Shown here: positions 1 to 7,775 of the stretch, piece after piece | Layout of the letters: every line of letters starts with the position of its first letter | How positions within the stretch are numbered: position 1 is the first letter of the stretch | NCBI GenBank assembly: GCA_023435725.1 | Contig: JAEYRD010000217.1 | Location: 1-48,574 of the forward strand | From: Pseudomonadota bacterium | GTDB taxonomy: Bacteria; Pseudomonadota; Alphaproteobacteria; Rhizobiales; Xanthobacteraceae | Reading direction: 5' to 3' | DNA: 48,574 nucleotides | Position numbers and translations under genes: made by a program | Notes under the pieces: model-generated | What the model was told of the DNA's origin: nothing | The model's input: only the letters and a program-made list of their open reading frames with translations | The model's database searches: none

Positions 1-456
1 GCCGTTGATGATGTTCATCATCGGCACCGGCAGCAGCCGCGCCGAGGTGCCGCCGACGTAACGGTAGAGCGGCATGTCGAGCGAGTTCGCGGCCGCCTTG
101 GCGCAGGCGAGCGAGACGCCGAGGATGGCGTTTGCACCAAGCCGGCCCTTGTTCGGCGTGCCGTCGAGTTCGATCATGATCTGGTCGATCTGGGCCTGCT
201 GTTCGACATCGAGGCCGCTCAGGGCCTCGAAGATCTCGCCGTTGACGGCGCCAACGGCCTTGGTGACGCCCTTGCCGAGGTAGCGGCCCTTGTCGCCATC
301 GCGCAGTTCCACCGCCTCATGGGCACCGGTGGAGGCGCCGGAGGGCACGGCGGCGCGGCCCAGCGCGCCATCTTCCAGCACGACGTCGACCTCGACGGTG
401 GGATTGCCACGGCTATCGAGAATTTCGCGGCCAATGATGTCGATGATGGCGGTCAT
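1..456 (-). CDS. eno: Enolase, N-terminal part (gene runs off the window)
   Basis: Enolase converts 2-phosphoglycerate to phosphoenolpyruvate in glycolysis. Only the first 152 codons are present; the gene continues beyond base 1. Reading minus from the ATG at 456, the protein starts MTAIIDIIGREILDSRGNPT, the classic enolase start. It then shows the mobile loop PSGASTGAHEA and the stretch LGANAILGVSLA, and ends in the window at PVPMMNIING. A purine-rich stretch (ACGGAAGTG) precedes the ATG. The gene is divergent from the Vgb-like gene at 631. kdsA, often close to eno in this order, is about 14 kb away here, so the space between has gained genes. Identification is secure. Confidence 0.97.
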   Translation of the reverse strand, partial: MTAIIDIIGREILDSRGNPTVEVDVVLEDGALGRAAVPSGASTGAHEAVELRDGDKGRYLGKGVTKAVGAVNGEIFEALSGLDVEQQAQIDQIMIELDGTPNKGRLGANAILGVSLACAKAAANSLDMPLYRYVGGTSARLLPVPMMNIING

Positions 457-630
457 GATGTGCACTTCCGTTCGTTAGGGCTGATCGGTGCCGCGGGTCT
501 TACACGGAGCGCAAGCAAATGTGAACGCTTGGACGGCCTGCTTCGACTGGCGCATGAAGTGCCCGAGACTAAGCTTGACGGCATCTGATCTGCGCGTCCA
601 ACCTCAATCTGAAACAGTCGGGGTAACGCC

Positions 631-1602
631 ATGAATCGCCGCCAGTTTCTTGCCTCGAGCGCTGCCCTCCTCGCCGCCCGCCCAAGCCTTGCGCAGGAAG
701 GCCCGTTCCGGACGAAATATTTCCCGATCAGCGCCGGAATCGGCCTGCACGACCTTGCCCCCGCTCCCGACGGCACGGTCTGGTTCACGGCCCAGGGCGA
801 GGGCCTGCTCGGCAGGCTTGATCCGAAGGATGGCACCTTCAAGACGGTCAGCTTGGGCCAGGGCGCCGCCCCGCATGGCGTGACGATCGGCCCCGACGGC
901 GCGCCCTGGATCACCGAAGGCGGCCAGAACGCGATCGCACGGGTCGATCCTTCCGACCTCAAGGTCACGCTGTTCCGCCTGCCGGAGAAATTCGCCTACG
1001 CCAATCTCAACACCGGCGTGTTCGACAAGGAAGGCACCTACTGGTTCACCGGCCAGTCCGGCTATTATGGCCGGCTCGCACCGAAGTCGGGCAAGATGGA
1101 CGTGTTCAGGGCGCCCAAGGGCGTCGGCCCCTATGGCATCACGGTGACGCCCAAGGGCGACATTTGGTACGCCTCGCTCGCCGGCAGCTACATCGCCAGG
1201 ATCGATCTTGCGACCGGCAACGCCGGTGTAGTCGAGCCGCCGACGCCGAACCAGGGATCGCGGCGCGTCTGGTCGGACTCGAAGAGCCGAATCTGGGTCA
1301 GCGAGTGGAACAGCGGCCATGTCTCGGTGCACGATCCCGCCGACGGCTCCTGGAAGAGCTGGAAGCTGCCGGGCGAACGTCCGCGAGCCTACGCTGTCTA
1401 TGTGGACGACAAGGACAAGGTCTGGCTCACCGACTTCTCCGCCAACGCCATTGTGCGTTTCGATCCCCCCACCGAGCGGTTCAACGTGTTCGCGAGCGAC
1501 AAGGCCAATGCCAATGTGCGCCAGCTCGACGGCCGCCCGGGCGAGCTCTGGGGCTGCGAATCCGGCAACGACCGGGTGGTCATGATCCAGACGATCGCCT
1601 AA
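631..1602 (+). CDS. Vgb-like (virginiamycin B lyase family) secreted beta-propeller protein
   Basis: 323 residues. The N-terminus MNRRQFLASSAALLAARPSL has a twin-arginine (RRQFL) plus alanine-rich segment ending near Ala21, so export by Tat to the periplasm is likely. The rest is built of repeated blades of the form PDGxxWxTxxxxxxLxRxDP, for example PDGTVWFTAQGEGLLGRLDP and PKGDIWYASLAGSYIARIDL, typical of the streptogramin lyase/SMP-30 type propellers. The named Vgb enzyme opens streptogramin B antibiotics, but most chromosomal homologues have no proven substrate, so I would not call this a resistance gene. It lies 30 bp before queF on the same strand and may be cotranscribed. Start supported by GGGG 8-11 bases upstream. 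Confidence 0.85.
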   Translation: MNRRQFLASSAALLAARPSLAQEGPFRTKYFPISAGIGLHDLAPAPDGTVWFTAQGEGLLGRLDPKDGTFKTVSLGQGAAPHGVTIGPDGAPWITEGGQNAIARVDPSDLKVTLFRLPEKFAYANLNTGVFDKEGTYWFTGQSGYYGRLAPKSGKMDVFRAPKGVGPYGITVTPKGDIWYASLAGSYIARIDLATGNAGVVEPPTPNQGSRRVWSDSKSRIWVSEWNSGHVSVHDPADGSWKSWKLPGERPRAYAVYVDDKDKVWLTDFSANAIVRFDPPTERFNVFASDKANANVRQLDGRPGELWGCESGNDRVVMIQTIA

Positions 1603-1632
1603 AGAAGCGTCCCCAACAGGACGCGAAACACG

Positions 1633-2085
1633 ATGGCGAAGAAATCCCTGCAGCTCGGCCGTGCGGTCGAATGGCCGCACACACCGGAAGAGGCGCAGCT
1701 CGACCGCGTCCCCAATCCGCAAAAGGGCACCGATTATCTGGTGCGCTTCACCGTGCCGGAATTCACCTCGCTCTGCCCCGTCACCGGCCAGCCCGATTTC
1801 GCGCATCTGATGATTGACTACGCGCCCGGCCAATGGTTGCTGGAGTCGAAGTCGCTAAAACTCTACATCGCGAGCTTCCGCAATCACGGCGCCTTTCACG
1901 AGGATTGCACCGTGATGATCGGCAAGCGCATCGCGAGCGAGATCAAGCCGAAATGGCTCCGCATCGGCGGCTACTGGTATCCGCGCGGCGGCATCCCGAT
2001 CGACGTGTTCTGGCAGACCGGCCGCGTGCCGAAGGGCCTCTGGGTACCGGAGCAAGGCGTCGCGCCCTATCGCGGGCGGGGCTAG
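1633..2085 (+). CDS. queF: NADPH-dependent 7-cyano-7-deazaguanine reductase QueF (preQ0 reductase)
   Basis: QueF reduces preQ0 to preQ1, a step in making the tRNA base queuosine in the cytoplasm. At 150 residues it is the short, single-domain type. The segment EFTSLCPVTGQPDFA carries the catalytic cysteine (Cys48, which forms the thioimide) and the nearby Asp. NHGAFHEDC carries the conserved Glu/His pocket, and YWYPRGGIPIDVFWQTG is the family C-terminal signature. All active-site residues I know are present. The stop codon TAG overlaps the stop of the convergent glutaminase gene inside one palindromic CTAG (2082-2085). A decayed second copy of its first 30 codons lies at 4028-4114. Confidence 0.97.
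   Translation: MAKKSLQLGRAVEWPHTPEEAQLDRVPNPQKGTDYLVRFTVPEFTSLCPVTGQPDFAHLMIDYAPGQWLLESKSLKLYIASFRNHGAFHEDCTVMIGKRIASEIKPKWLRIGGYWYPRGGIPIDVFWQTGRVPKGLWVPEQGVAPYRGRG
2082..2085. other. CTAG shared by two convergent stop codons
   Basis: The four bases CTAG hold the TAG stop of queF (2083-2085, plus) and the TAG stop of glsA (2084-2082, minus). The genes overlap tail to tail with no space for a terminator between them, so transcripts must run into the opposing gene or end within it. Confidence 0.95.
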
Positions 2086-3998
2086 TACGCACTCAACAGA
2101 TCGACCTTCGCGTTCGCGAGCACCAGTCGCCGCGCCAGGATGGCGGCGAGGTTGCGCATGATCTTCAGCGACGTCTCCGGGTGCAGCCGACGGTAGTCGG
2201 CAAAGCTGTCGAGTGGCAGTTCGAGGCAGGTGACGGGCGTATCGGCGAAGACGTCGGCGCTGCGGCTTTGCTCCAGGATCGCCATCTCCCCGAATTCCAT
2301 GCCGGGGCCGAGCGAGGCCAGCCGCACGCCGCTCCGCAACTTCACACTGACCATGCCGCTCTGGAGGAAAAACAGGGAATTGGCAGGTTCGCCGGCGACG
2401 ACGATGCGCTGGCTGGCTGCGTAATGGCGCGTGGTGGACAACTTGACGATCGCGGCGATCTCGTCGGCGTCGAGTTCCGCCAGCAGCGCCTGTTCGCCGA
2501 GATGCACGCTCTCCCTCACATCGGTGAAGCCGCCGAAGCGGTAGATGACCTGATCCTCGGCCCATTCGATGGCATCGTCCAGCAGCGCGAAGCGGCGCAG
2601 CCAGCGCGGCTCCGCCGTGCGCGCTGAGATCGCGCGCCATACCGCAGAGGTATCCTCAAAGCCCGACAGGATGGTGGTGACGCCGACATTGCCGAGCGCG
2701 GTCAGCGTCCCGCCGAGCAGCTCCGCGCCGGCCGCGGTGATGTCGGGGACGCGGCGGAAATCGATGATGAGCAGCGGCGCATTAGGCGGCTCGCTCGAGA
2801 GCTTTCGTGTGACGTAATCGATGGTGCCGAAGTTCATCGCACCAACCAGCTCGAGCACGCGGATGTCGCTGTGGCGTTCGTCGAGTATCTGTTGCTCGTG
2901 CGGCTGCCGGCTGCGGCGCGAGGAGATGCCGTAGATGTCGTAATCCGCCATGATGCTCGTGCGGACATCGGCGTTCCGATTGAGCATGTGCAGATCGAAC
3001 CGCGCCGACAGGGCCTCGCAGACCTTCAGGCCCCGCGCACTGTTGAAGTGATTGTCGAGCAACGGCGAGAAGGTGCCGAGCCCGAGCTGCGAAGGCAGCG
3101 CCGCGACGATACCGCCGCCGACACCGCTCTTGGCGGGAATGCCGACCCGATAGGTCCACTCGCCGGCATAGTCGTACATGCCCGAGCTCGTCATCACCGA
3201 CAGCGTGCGCGCGACGATGTGCGGCGCGATCACCTGCACACCCGTCACCGGATTGATGCCGCGGTTGGCAAGCGTTGCTGCCATGACAGCAAGATCGCGC
3301 GCCGTCACCAGGATCGCGCATTGGCGGAAATAGACGTCGAGCACGGCGTCGACGTCATCCGGCAGCACAGCGTAATTCCTGAGCAGCCAAGCGATGGCGC
3401 GGTTGCGATTGCCGGTCGCGGCCTCCGAGGCATGCACGGCCTCGTCGAAGCCCAGCTCGCGGCCGGCGAAAAGGCTGAGCTTGGCGCGGACGCGCTCGAA
3501 GGCCCCCTTCCCGTCCACCTCGTAGATCAGACCCGAGCAAGCGATCGCGCCGGCATTGACCATCGGGTTGAACGGGCGATTATCGTTGGTGAGTCGGATC
3601 GAATTGAAGGCCTCGCCGCTGGGCTCGACACCGATGGTAGCCGCCACCCGCTCTTCACCGACCATCTCCAGCGCCAGCGCGAAGACGAAGGCTTTGGAGA
3701 CCGACTGGATCGTGAACGGCACCGCACTATCGCCGACCTCGTAGACATGGCCGTCGATGGTGACGAGCGCGATGCCGAAATGCTCAGGATTGGCGCGTTT
3801 CAACTCGGGAATGTAGTCGGCAAGCTCGCCGGAAGCGTCGGCCCGGAATTCTTCGTAGCAATCGGTCAGGAAGCGCCGTAGTGGCGGCTTGGTGGGATAT
3901 CCCGTCGATCGGTTCACGCTGGCTGCGCTGGGCGAACGGTTGGGTTGGGCGTCCACGGTCTCACACCTCAATTTGCCCAAGATCGAAGCAATCCTCAT
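2082..3998 (-). CDS. glsA: Glutaminase A fused to STAS and cyclic-nucleotide-binding domains
   Basis: A 638-residue three-domain protein. Residues ~35-320 are a glutaminase (glutamine to glutamate plus ammonia): FTIQSVSKAF carries the Ser-x-x-Lys catalytic pair, NPMVNAGAIA and AKSGVGGGI are family signatures. Residues ~345-460 look like a STAS domain (IRVLELVGAMNFG, LLIIDFRRVPDITAAGAELL). Residues ~490-610 are a cNMP-binding/Crp-type domain (GEPANSLFFLQSGMVSVKLR, GMEFGEMAIL, RSADVFADT). Free-standing bacterial glutaminases are about 310 residues, so the C-terminal half is extra and suggests control by a nucleotide or partner protein. Reading could begin upstream at 4082, but that part runs antisense through a queF remnant, so I take MRIASILGKL at 3998. 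Its ribosome site is weak and the exact start is uncertain. Confidence 0.9.
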   Translation of the reverse strand: MRIASILGKLRCETVDAQPNRSPSAASVNRSTGYPTKPPLRRFLTDCYEEFRADASGELADYIPELKRANPEHFGIALVTIDGHVYEVGDSAVPFTIQSVSKAFVFALALEMVGEERVAATIGVEPSGEAFNSIRLTNDNRPFNPMVNAGAIACSGLIYEVDGKGAFERVRAKLSLFAGRELGFDEAVHASEAATGNRNRAIAWLLRNYAVLPDDVDAVLDVYFRQCAILVTARDLAVMAATLANRGINPVTGVQVIAPHIVARTLSVMTSSGMYDYAGEWTYRVGIPAKSGVGGGIVAALPSQLGLGTFSPLLDNHFNSARGLKVCEALSARFDLHMLNRNADVRTSIMADYDIYGISSRRSRQPHEQQILDERHSDIRVLELVGAMNFGTIDYVTRKLSSEPPNAPLLIIDFRRVPDITAAGAELLGGTLTALGNVGVTTILSGFEDTSAVWRAISARTAEPRWLRRFALLDDAIEWAEDQVIYRFGGFTDVRESVHLGEQALLAELDADEIAAIVKLSTTRHYAASQRIVVAGEPANSLFFLQSGMVSVKLRSGVRLASLGPGMEFGEMAILEQSRSADVFADTPVTCLELPLDSFADYRRLHPETSLKIMRNLAAILARRLVLANAKVDLLSAY

Positions 3999-4027
3999 GC
4001 CATGTATACCGGGTGCGGCTGTGGCAC

Positions 4028-4114
4028 GGTAACGCGATCGAATGGCCGCATACCGGAGAAGCCCCGCACGACCGCGTATCAAATCCGCAGGCGGGAAGGA
4101 ACCTTACGCGCTTC
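4028..4114 (+). pseudogene. Remnant of the 5' end of a second queF copy
   Basis: Translated on plus from 4028 this reads GNAIEWPHTGEAPHDRVSNP then QAGRNLTRF. Aligned to codons 9-41 of queF (GRAVEWPHTPEEAQLDRVPN, PQKGTDYLVRF), roughly 16 positions are identical, and the DNA matches closely around GAATGGCCGCA and GACCGCGT. There is no in-frame start, a few codons are missing, and similarity stops at about 4114, well before the catalytic cysteine region. The stop of the GntR gene lies 33 bp further on. It is therefore a broken copy left by a duplication or an insertion event. Identity was judged by eye. Confidence 0.8.
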
Positions 4115-4147
4115 TTGCGTCAGCGCAGCAGAAGCCCCCCAAGCTCT

Positions 4148-4825
4148 CTATTGATCCGAAGCCACCGGGGTCTTCTTGATCGGACCGAAATCGCGCGTCG
4201 GATAGTTGGCGCCCGATTCGACGATGTGGCGCCGCACTGCTGCAACGAGTGCAGCGAGATTGCGAGCCTCGATCGCATCCACAATCTCGACGTGGTGTGC
4301 AGCACTCCTCTGCAACTCGGCATTCGACGGCCACAAGGCGATCGGCCCTGGTCTGGCGCGATTTCGGATCTCCACGATAAGACGGGCGAGCGATTGGTTC
4401 GCTGCGTGACGATAGATTTCGTCGTGAAAGGCCGCGTTGGTATTTGCCTGGTCCGCTTTGCTGCCGCGCGCCACAGCATCTTCAAAGGTTTTCTGAGCCC
4501 GCTTGATGCTCTCCAGCTCGGTGGGCCCTATGTTCGGCAGCGCCTGCGTCGCGGCCTCAACCTCGAGCAGCATGCGGATCGCCAATATCTCGCGAACGAC
4601 ATTCAAGTCGGGCTGTGCGACCCGGTATCCGCGATTTTCGACATGGGTGACCATCCCGCTCGCGGCCAGCTGGGTCAGCGCGCTTCGGACGTCAAACCGT
4701 TTGGCAGCGAACGCCTCTTCCAGGTCGATCTGGCGCAACCATTCGCCGGGCCGATAGTCGCCTTGCAGGATGGCGGCACCGATTTCGGCCGCCAACAGCC
4801 TCTTCTGCTCCTTCCTCACTTTCAT
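4148..4825 (-). CDS. GntR-family transcriptional regulator (FCD/FadR subgroup)
   Basis: 225 residues. The N-terminal winged helix (~1-70) has the GntR pattern: LLAAEIGAAILQGDYRPGEW, then AFAAKRFDVRSALTQLAASG and VTHVENRGYRV. The remainder (~75-210) is an alpha-helical FCD ligand domain (ILAIRMLLEVEAA, FHDEIYRHAANQSLARLI, HHVEIVDAIEARN), whose acid and His residues usually bind a metal and a carboxylate ligand. It is divergent from the transporter/CoA operon at 4928, so it most likely controls that operon and itself, answering the imported acid or a CoA-pathway intermediate. I chose MKVRKEQKRLL at 4825 because AAAGGGA sits 7-8 bases upstream; a longer reading to 4897 would cover the operator. 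Confidence 0.9.
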   Translation of the reverse strand: MKVRKEQKRLLAAEIGAAILQGDYRPGEWLRQIDLEEAFAAKRFDVRSALTQLAASGMVTHVENRGYRVAQPDLNVVREILAIRMLLEVEAATQALPNIGPTELESIKRAQKTFEDAVARGSKADQANTNAAFHDEIYRHAANQSLARLIVEIRNRARPGPIALWPSNAELQRSAAHHVEIVDAIEARNLAALVAAVRRHIVESGANYPTRDFGPIKKTPVASDQ

Positions 4826-4866
4826 GGCTGCATCCCTTTTTGGAGCGCTTGACTTGCCAAAACTAT

Positions 4867-4896
4867 TGCGCACAAATTGGCGCCAATAAATGTGCA
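4867..4896. promoter_or_regulatory. Candidate GntR operator: extended dyad between divergent genes
   Basis: A perfect 12-bp palindrome ATTGGCGCCAAT (4876-4887) is flanked at equal distance by TGCGCA (4867-4872) and TGTGCA (4891-4896), giving one symmetric 30-bp element. It lies between the start of the GntR gene (4825) and that of the solute-binding protein (4928), where an autoregulator should bind. A TTGACT hexamer at 4849-4854 could be a -35 element of the plus-strand operon, but I see no good -10 at the right spacing. Confidence 0.6.
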
Positions 4897-4927
4897 TAAC
4901 AAATCGCGACGACGGGAGGAACAGTAG

Positions 4928-6046
4928 ATGTCCGGCATCGATCGTAGAAGCTTAATGGTGATGTCGGTGCTCGGCGCCACGGTCGGACTCCGGGCCACGG
5001 CCCAGGCTGCGCCGAACGGATATCCTGAGAATTATCAGAAGATTATCGAGGACGCCCACAATGAGGGCAGTCTCCTGATCTATTCGATCATGTCGCCGGA
5101 AAACTGGCGGCCCGTGATCGAGGGCTTCAACAAGCTCTACCCGAAGATCAAGGTCGAAACGCTGGATCTGCCCGCGTCACGCGAGAGCTTCGAACGTTAT
5201 CTGGCTGAGCGGAGCACCAACAGCCGCACCTGCGACCTCATCGCCACGGCCGATCCGGGCGGATGGATCGACTTCCAGGAGCGCGGTGAAATCCTCAACT
5301 ATGCGTCACCCGAGGCTCAGGCGTGGCCGGACTGGTCGAAGCCGTTTCCCGGCGTCTACACCGTTTCGTCGGATCCGATGGCGCTGATCTGGAACAACAC
5401 ACTGGTGCCGGACGGCAAGCGTCCCAAGACGCTTGCGGAGTTCGTCGAGCTTGCAGTGGCGAACGAGAAGGCCTGGCGAAACCGCATCACCAGCTACGGC
5501 GTGCATCAAACGACCTTCGGCTATGGCATCAGCTACGCGTTCGTGAAGAAGCATGGCGAGAAGGCCTGGGACTGGTTCGCTCAGCTTGCGAAGCTTTCGC
5601 CTCGGTTCGAGCGCTCCGGCGGGCCGATGACCGAAAAGGTCACGTCCGGCGAATACGCCACGGCCTGGTTCGTGTCTGCCATCACCTTCTGGCCTCGCCT
5701 GAATGATCCGGCGCGGGCACGCATCCTCGGTTGGAGCTTCATCGGCGATGGTCAGCCGGTCGTGCTGCGTGGCATCGCCATTCCGAAAGGATCGAAGAAC
5801 GTCAACGCCGCCAAGTTGATGCTCGACTACATCATCTCGGAGGATGGTCAGCGCGCATTCGGACGGGGCGGCCTGACGCCGGCGCGTCCAGGTGTGCAGC
5901 CGGGCGACGGCATCCGGCATACATACTCGTCGATCGTGCAAGCCGTCGGCGAGCAGAACATCTGCTACATCGGCTACGATCGGGACGCCGTGCGGGACTA
6001 CGACAGCTTCCTGGCGCGCTGGAAAAAGACCTTCAATGTCGCTTGA
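4928..6046 (+). CDS. ABC transporter periplasmic solute-binding protein (Fe3+/organic-anion type fold)
   Basis: 372 residues with a Tat-like leader (DRRSLMVMSVLGATVGL, cleavage probably after AQA near residue 28). The mature part follows the type II binding-protein pattern of the AfuA/FbpA group: DAHNEGSLLIYSIMSPENWRPV near the start, FNKLYPKIKVE, DLIATADPGGWIDF in the first lobe, GIAIPKGSKNVNAAKLMLDY near the C-terminus. Binders of this fold carry iron, phosphonates, thiamine or organic anions. The linked CoA-transferase and lyase argue for a carboxylic acid here, which is inference. The strong site GGGAGGA lies 8-14 bases before the ATG. It is the first gene of five that overlap end to start. 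Confidence 0.88.
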   Translation: MSGIDRRSLMVMSVLGATVGLRATAQAAPNGYPENYQKIIEDAHNEGSLLIYSIMSPENWRPVIEGFNKLYPKIKVETLDLPASRESFERYLAERSTNSRTCDLIATADPGGWIDFQERGEILNYASPEAQAWPDWSKPFPGVYTVSSDPMALIWNNTLVPDGKRPKTLAEFVELAVANEKAWRNRITSYGVHQTTFGYGISYAFVKKHGEKAWDWFAQLAKLSPRFERSGGPMTEKVTSGEYATAWFVSAITFWPRLNDPARARILGWSFIGDGQPVVLRGIAIPKGSKNVNAAKLMLDYIISEDGQRAFGRGGLTPARPGVQPGDGIRHTYSSIVQAVGEQNICYIGYDRDAVRDYDSFLARWKKTFNVA

Positions 6047-7775
6047 CGCAAGCAGCGCGCTTGGGTCGACGGCCACGGACGCGCCGCCGAAGCCACTGCC
6101 TGGCCGGGATACCGTCATCCAGTACGGAATGGCGCTGCTGACAATCGTCCTGATCGCAGCGCCGCTCCTTCCCGTTCTCTATCAGTCCGTACTGGATCGC
6201 GCCCTCTACGATTCCGGCCAGCAACTGACGCTGCACAACTTCGGCCGTCTGCTTCACACCGACGGCTTCGGCCTCGTGATCTGGAACACGTTTGTCTTCG
6301 CTACCCTGACCACCGTGATCTCGCAGGCGCTCGGCACGCTGGCGGCGGTGCTGTTCGGCCGCACCGACATGCCGTTTGCGCGGCTGTTTGGTGAACTCTT
6401 CCTGTGGCCGATCTATCTCTCCGCGCTGGTGCTCTCGTTCGGCTGGTACACAATCTACGGGCCGGCTGGCTACTTCACGCTTCTGATTCAGTCGATCTTC
6501 GACGGCGCGCCGTGGAATCTCTACTCGCTGCCGGGCATGGCGATGATCGCCGGGGTTTCGCAAGCGCCGGTCGCCTACATCTACTGCATGTCATCGGCCT
6601 CGATTACCGATCCGACGCTGGAGGAAGCCGCGCGCGTCGCCGGCGCCGGCACCTTGAGGACCTTGTGGCGGATCACCCTGCCCCTGTTGATGCCGGCGAT
6701 CGCCTACAGTGCCGTACTGAACTTCACGGTGGGATTGGAACTGCTCGCGATTCCGCTGGTGTTCGGAGATCCCGCCGGCATCACCGTGCTGACCACGTTC
6801 CTCTACAACAACGGCGTGGCGTCGGCCCGTCCCGATCACGGGCTGGTCGCAACGGCTGCCGTGCTGATGCTTGCCGTCGTCTGCGTCCTGGTCTGGCTGC
6901 AAGGACGCTTGCTCGGCAACACAAGGCGTTTCGTTACGCTTGGCGGCAAAGCCACGCGGCCGCGCCCTTTCCGTTTGAACAGTCTGCGCTGGCCGCTTTG
7001 CATCGTCTCGGCGATCTACATCACGGCAACGGTCGTGATGCCGATCGGCGCGCTGCTGCTGCGCGCCTTCACCAGCCTGCTGTCGCCGATGGTGCCGATC
7101 GCTGAGGTGCTGACGCTCGGCAACTTCACCAACATGCTCGAATATCCGGTCTACCCTCGCTCGATCTGGAACTCGTTCGTCGTCAGCACGCTCGGTGGCG
7201 TCATCGCCACCGCAATGGTCGCTCTGATCGCCATCATCGTGCTGCGATCCGACTTCCGTTGGCGCGGCCCGCTGCACTACATCGCATTGTTTCCCCGCGC
7301 AGTGCCCGGCGTCGTCGCCGGCATCGGATTCTTCTATGCGTTTGCGCTTGTTCCGGGCCTGGGAGGCCTTCGCAACACGATCTGGATTCTGATTGCCGCC
7401 TTCACGATGCACTTCATTCCCGTGGGTCTTGGTGCGGTCGCGCCGATGCTGCTGCAGATGAGCCCGGATTTCGATCGCGCCGCCCGCACGCAGGGCGCGG
7501 ACTGGTGGACGACGAGCCGGCGCATCGTTTTGCCTTTGCTGCGGCCGGCGCTCGTCGCCTGCTTCATCATCCTCTTCATCACGTTCTTCAAGGAGTACAC
7601 GACTGCGATCTTCCTATTCGCGCCCGGCAGCGAAGTCATCGGGACCACCCTGCTCCAGGCCTGGACGCAGGGCGAGGTCGGCCTGGTGTCCGCACTGGCG
7701 ACGGTACAGATCGTGGTGATCGGCGTCTGTGTCACGGCGGCGCGCGCTTTTCTCGGAGTGAAGCTTTATGGCTGA
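6036..7775 (+). CDS. ABC transporter permease with two fused MetI-type domains
   Basis: 579 residues and about 12 membrane segments. Each half ends in an EAA loop that contacts the ATPase: DPTLEEAARVAGAGTLRTLW in the first half and SPDFDRAARTQGADWWTTSR in the second. Such double permeases (FbpB/AfuB layout) form the whole inner-membrane channel, so no second permease gene is needed. I start it at the ATG at 6036 (MSLDASSALGS), which lies inside the end of the binding-protein gene (11-bp overlap), with GGAAAAAG upstream. A longer in-frame reading into that gene is not membrane-like and is rejected. The C-terminus overlaps the ATPase gene by 8 bp. Confidence 0.92.
   Translation: MSLDASSALGSTATDAPPKPLPGRDTVIQYGMALLTIVLIAAPLLPVLYQSVLDRALYDSGQQLTLHNFGRLLHTDGFGLVIWNTFVFATLTTVISQALGTLAAVLFGRTDMPFARLFGELFLWPIYLSALVLSFGWYTIYGPAGYFTLLIQSIFDGAPWNLYSLPGMAMIAGVSQAPVAYIYCMSSASITDPTLEEAARVAGAGTLRTLWRITLPLLMPAIAYSAVLNFTVGLELLAIPLVFGDPAGITVLTTFLYNNGVASARPDHGLVATAAVLMLAVVCVLVWLQGRLLGNTRRFVTLGGKATRPRPFRLNSLRWPLCIVSAIYITATVVMPIGALLLRAFTSLLSPMVPIAEVLTLGNFTNMLEYPVYPRSIWNSFVVSTLGGVIATAMVALIAIIVLRSDFRWRGPLHYIALFPRAVPGVVAGIGFFYAFALVPGLGGLRNTIWILIAAFTMHFIPVGLGAVAPMLLQMSPDFDRAARTQGADWWTTSRRIVLPLLRPALVACFIILFITFFKEYTTAIFLFAPGSEVIGTTLLQAWTQGEVGLVSALATVQIVVIGVCVTAARAFLGVKLYG

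Noticed and set aside
604..1833. Long open frame on minus, opposite the Vgb-like gene
   Set aside because: It is antisense to a gene with clear blade repeats and has no family likeness; GC-rich third positions keep the opposite strand free of stops.
2871..3881. 336-codon open frame on plus inside glsA
   Set aside because: Antisense shadow of the glutaminase domain; composition rich in Arg, His and Asp without any motif.
3881..4852. 323-codon plus-strand open frame crossing the glsA start and the GntR gene
   Set aside because: Only the short 4028-4114 part resembles a protein (queF); the rest is antisense to GntR, so it is not one gene.
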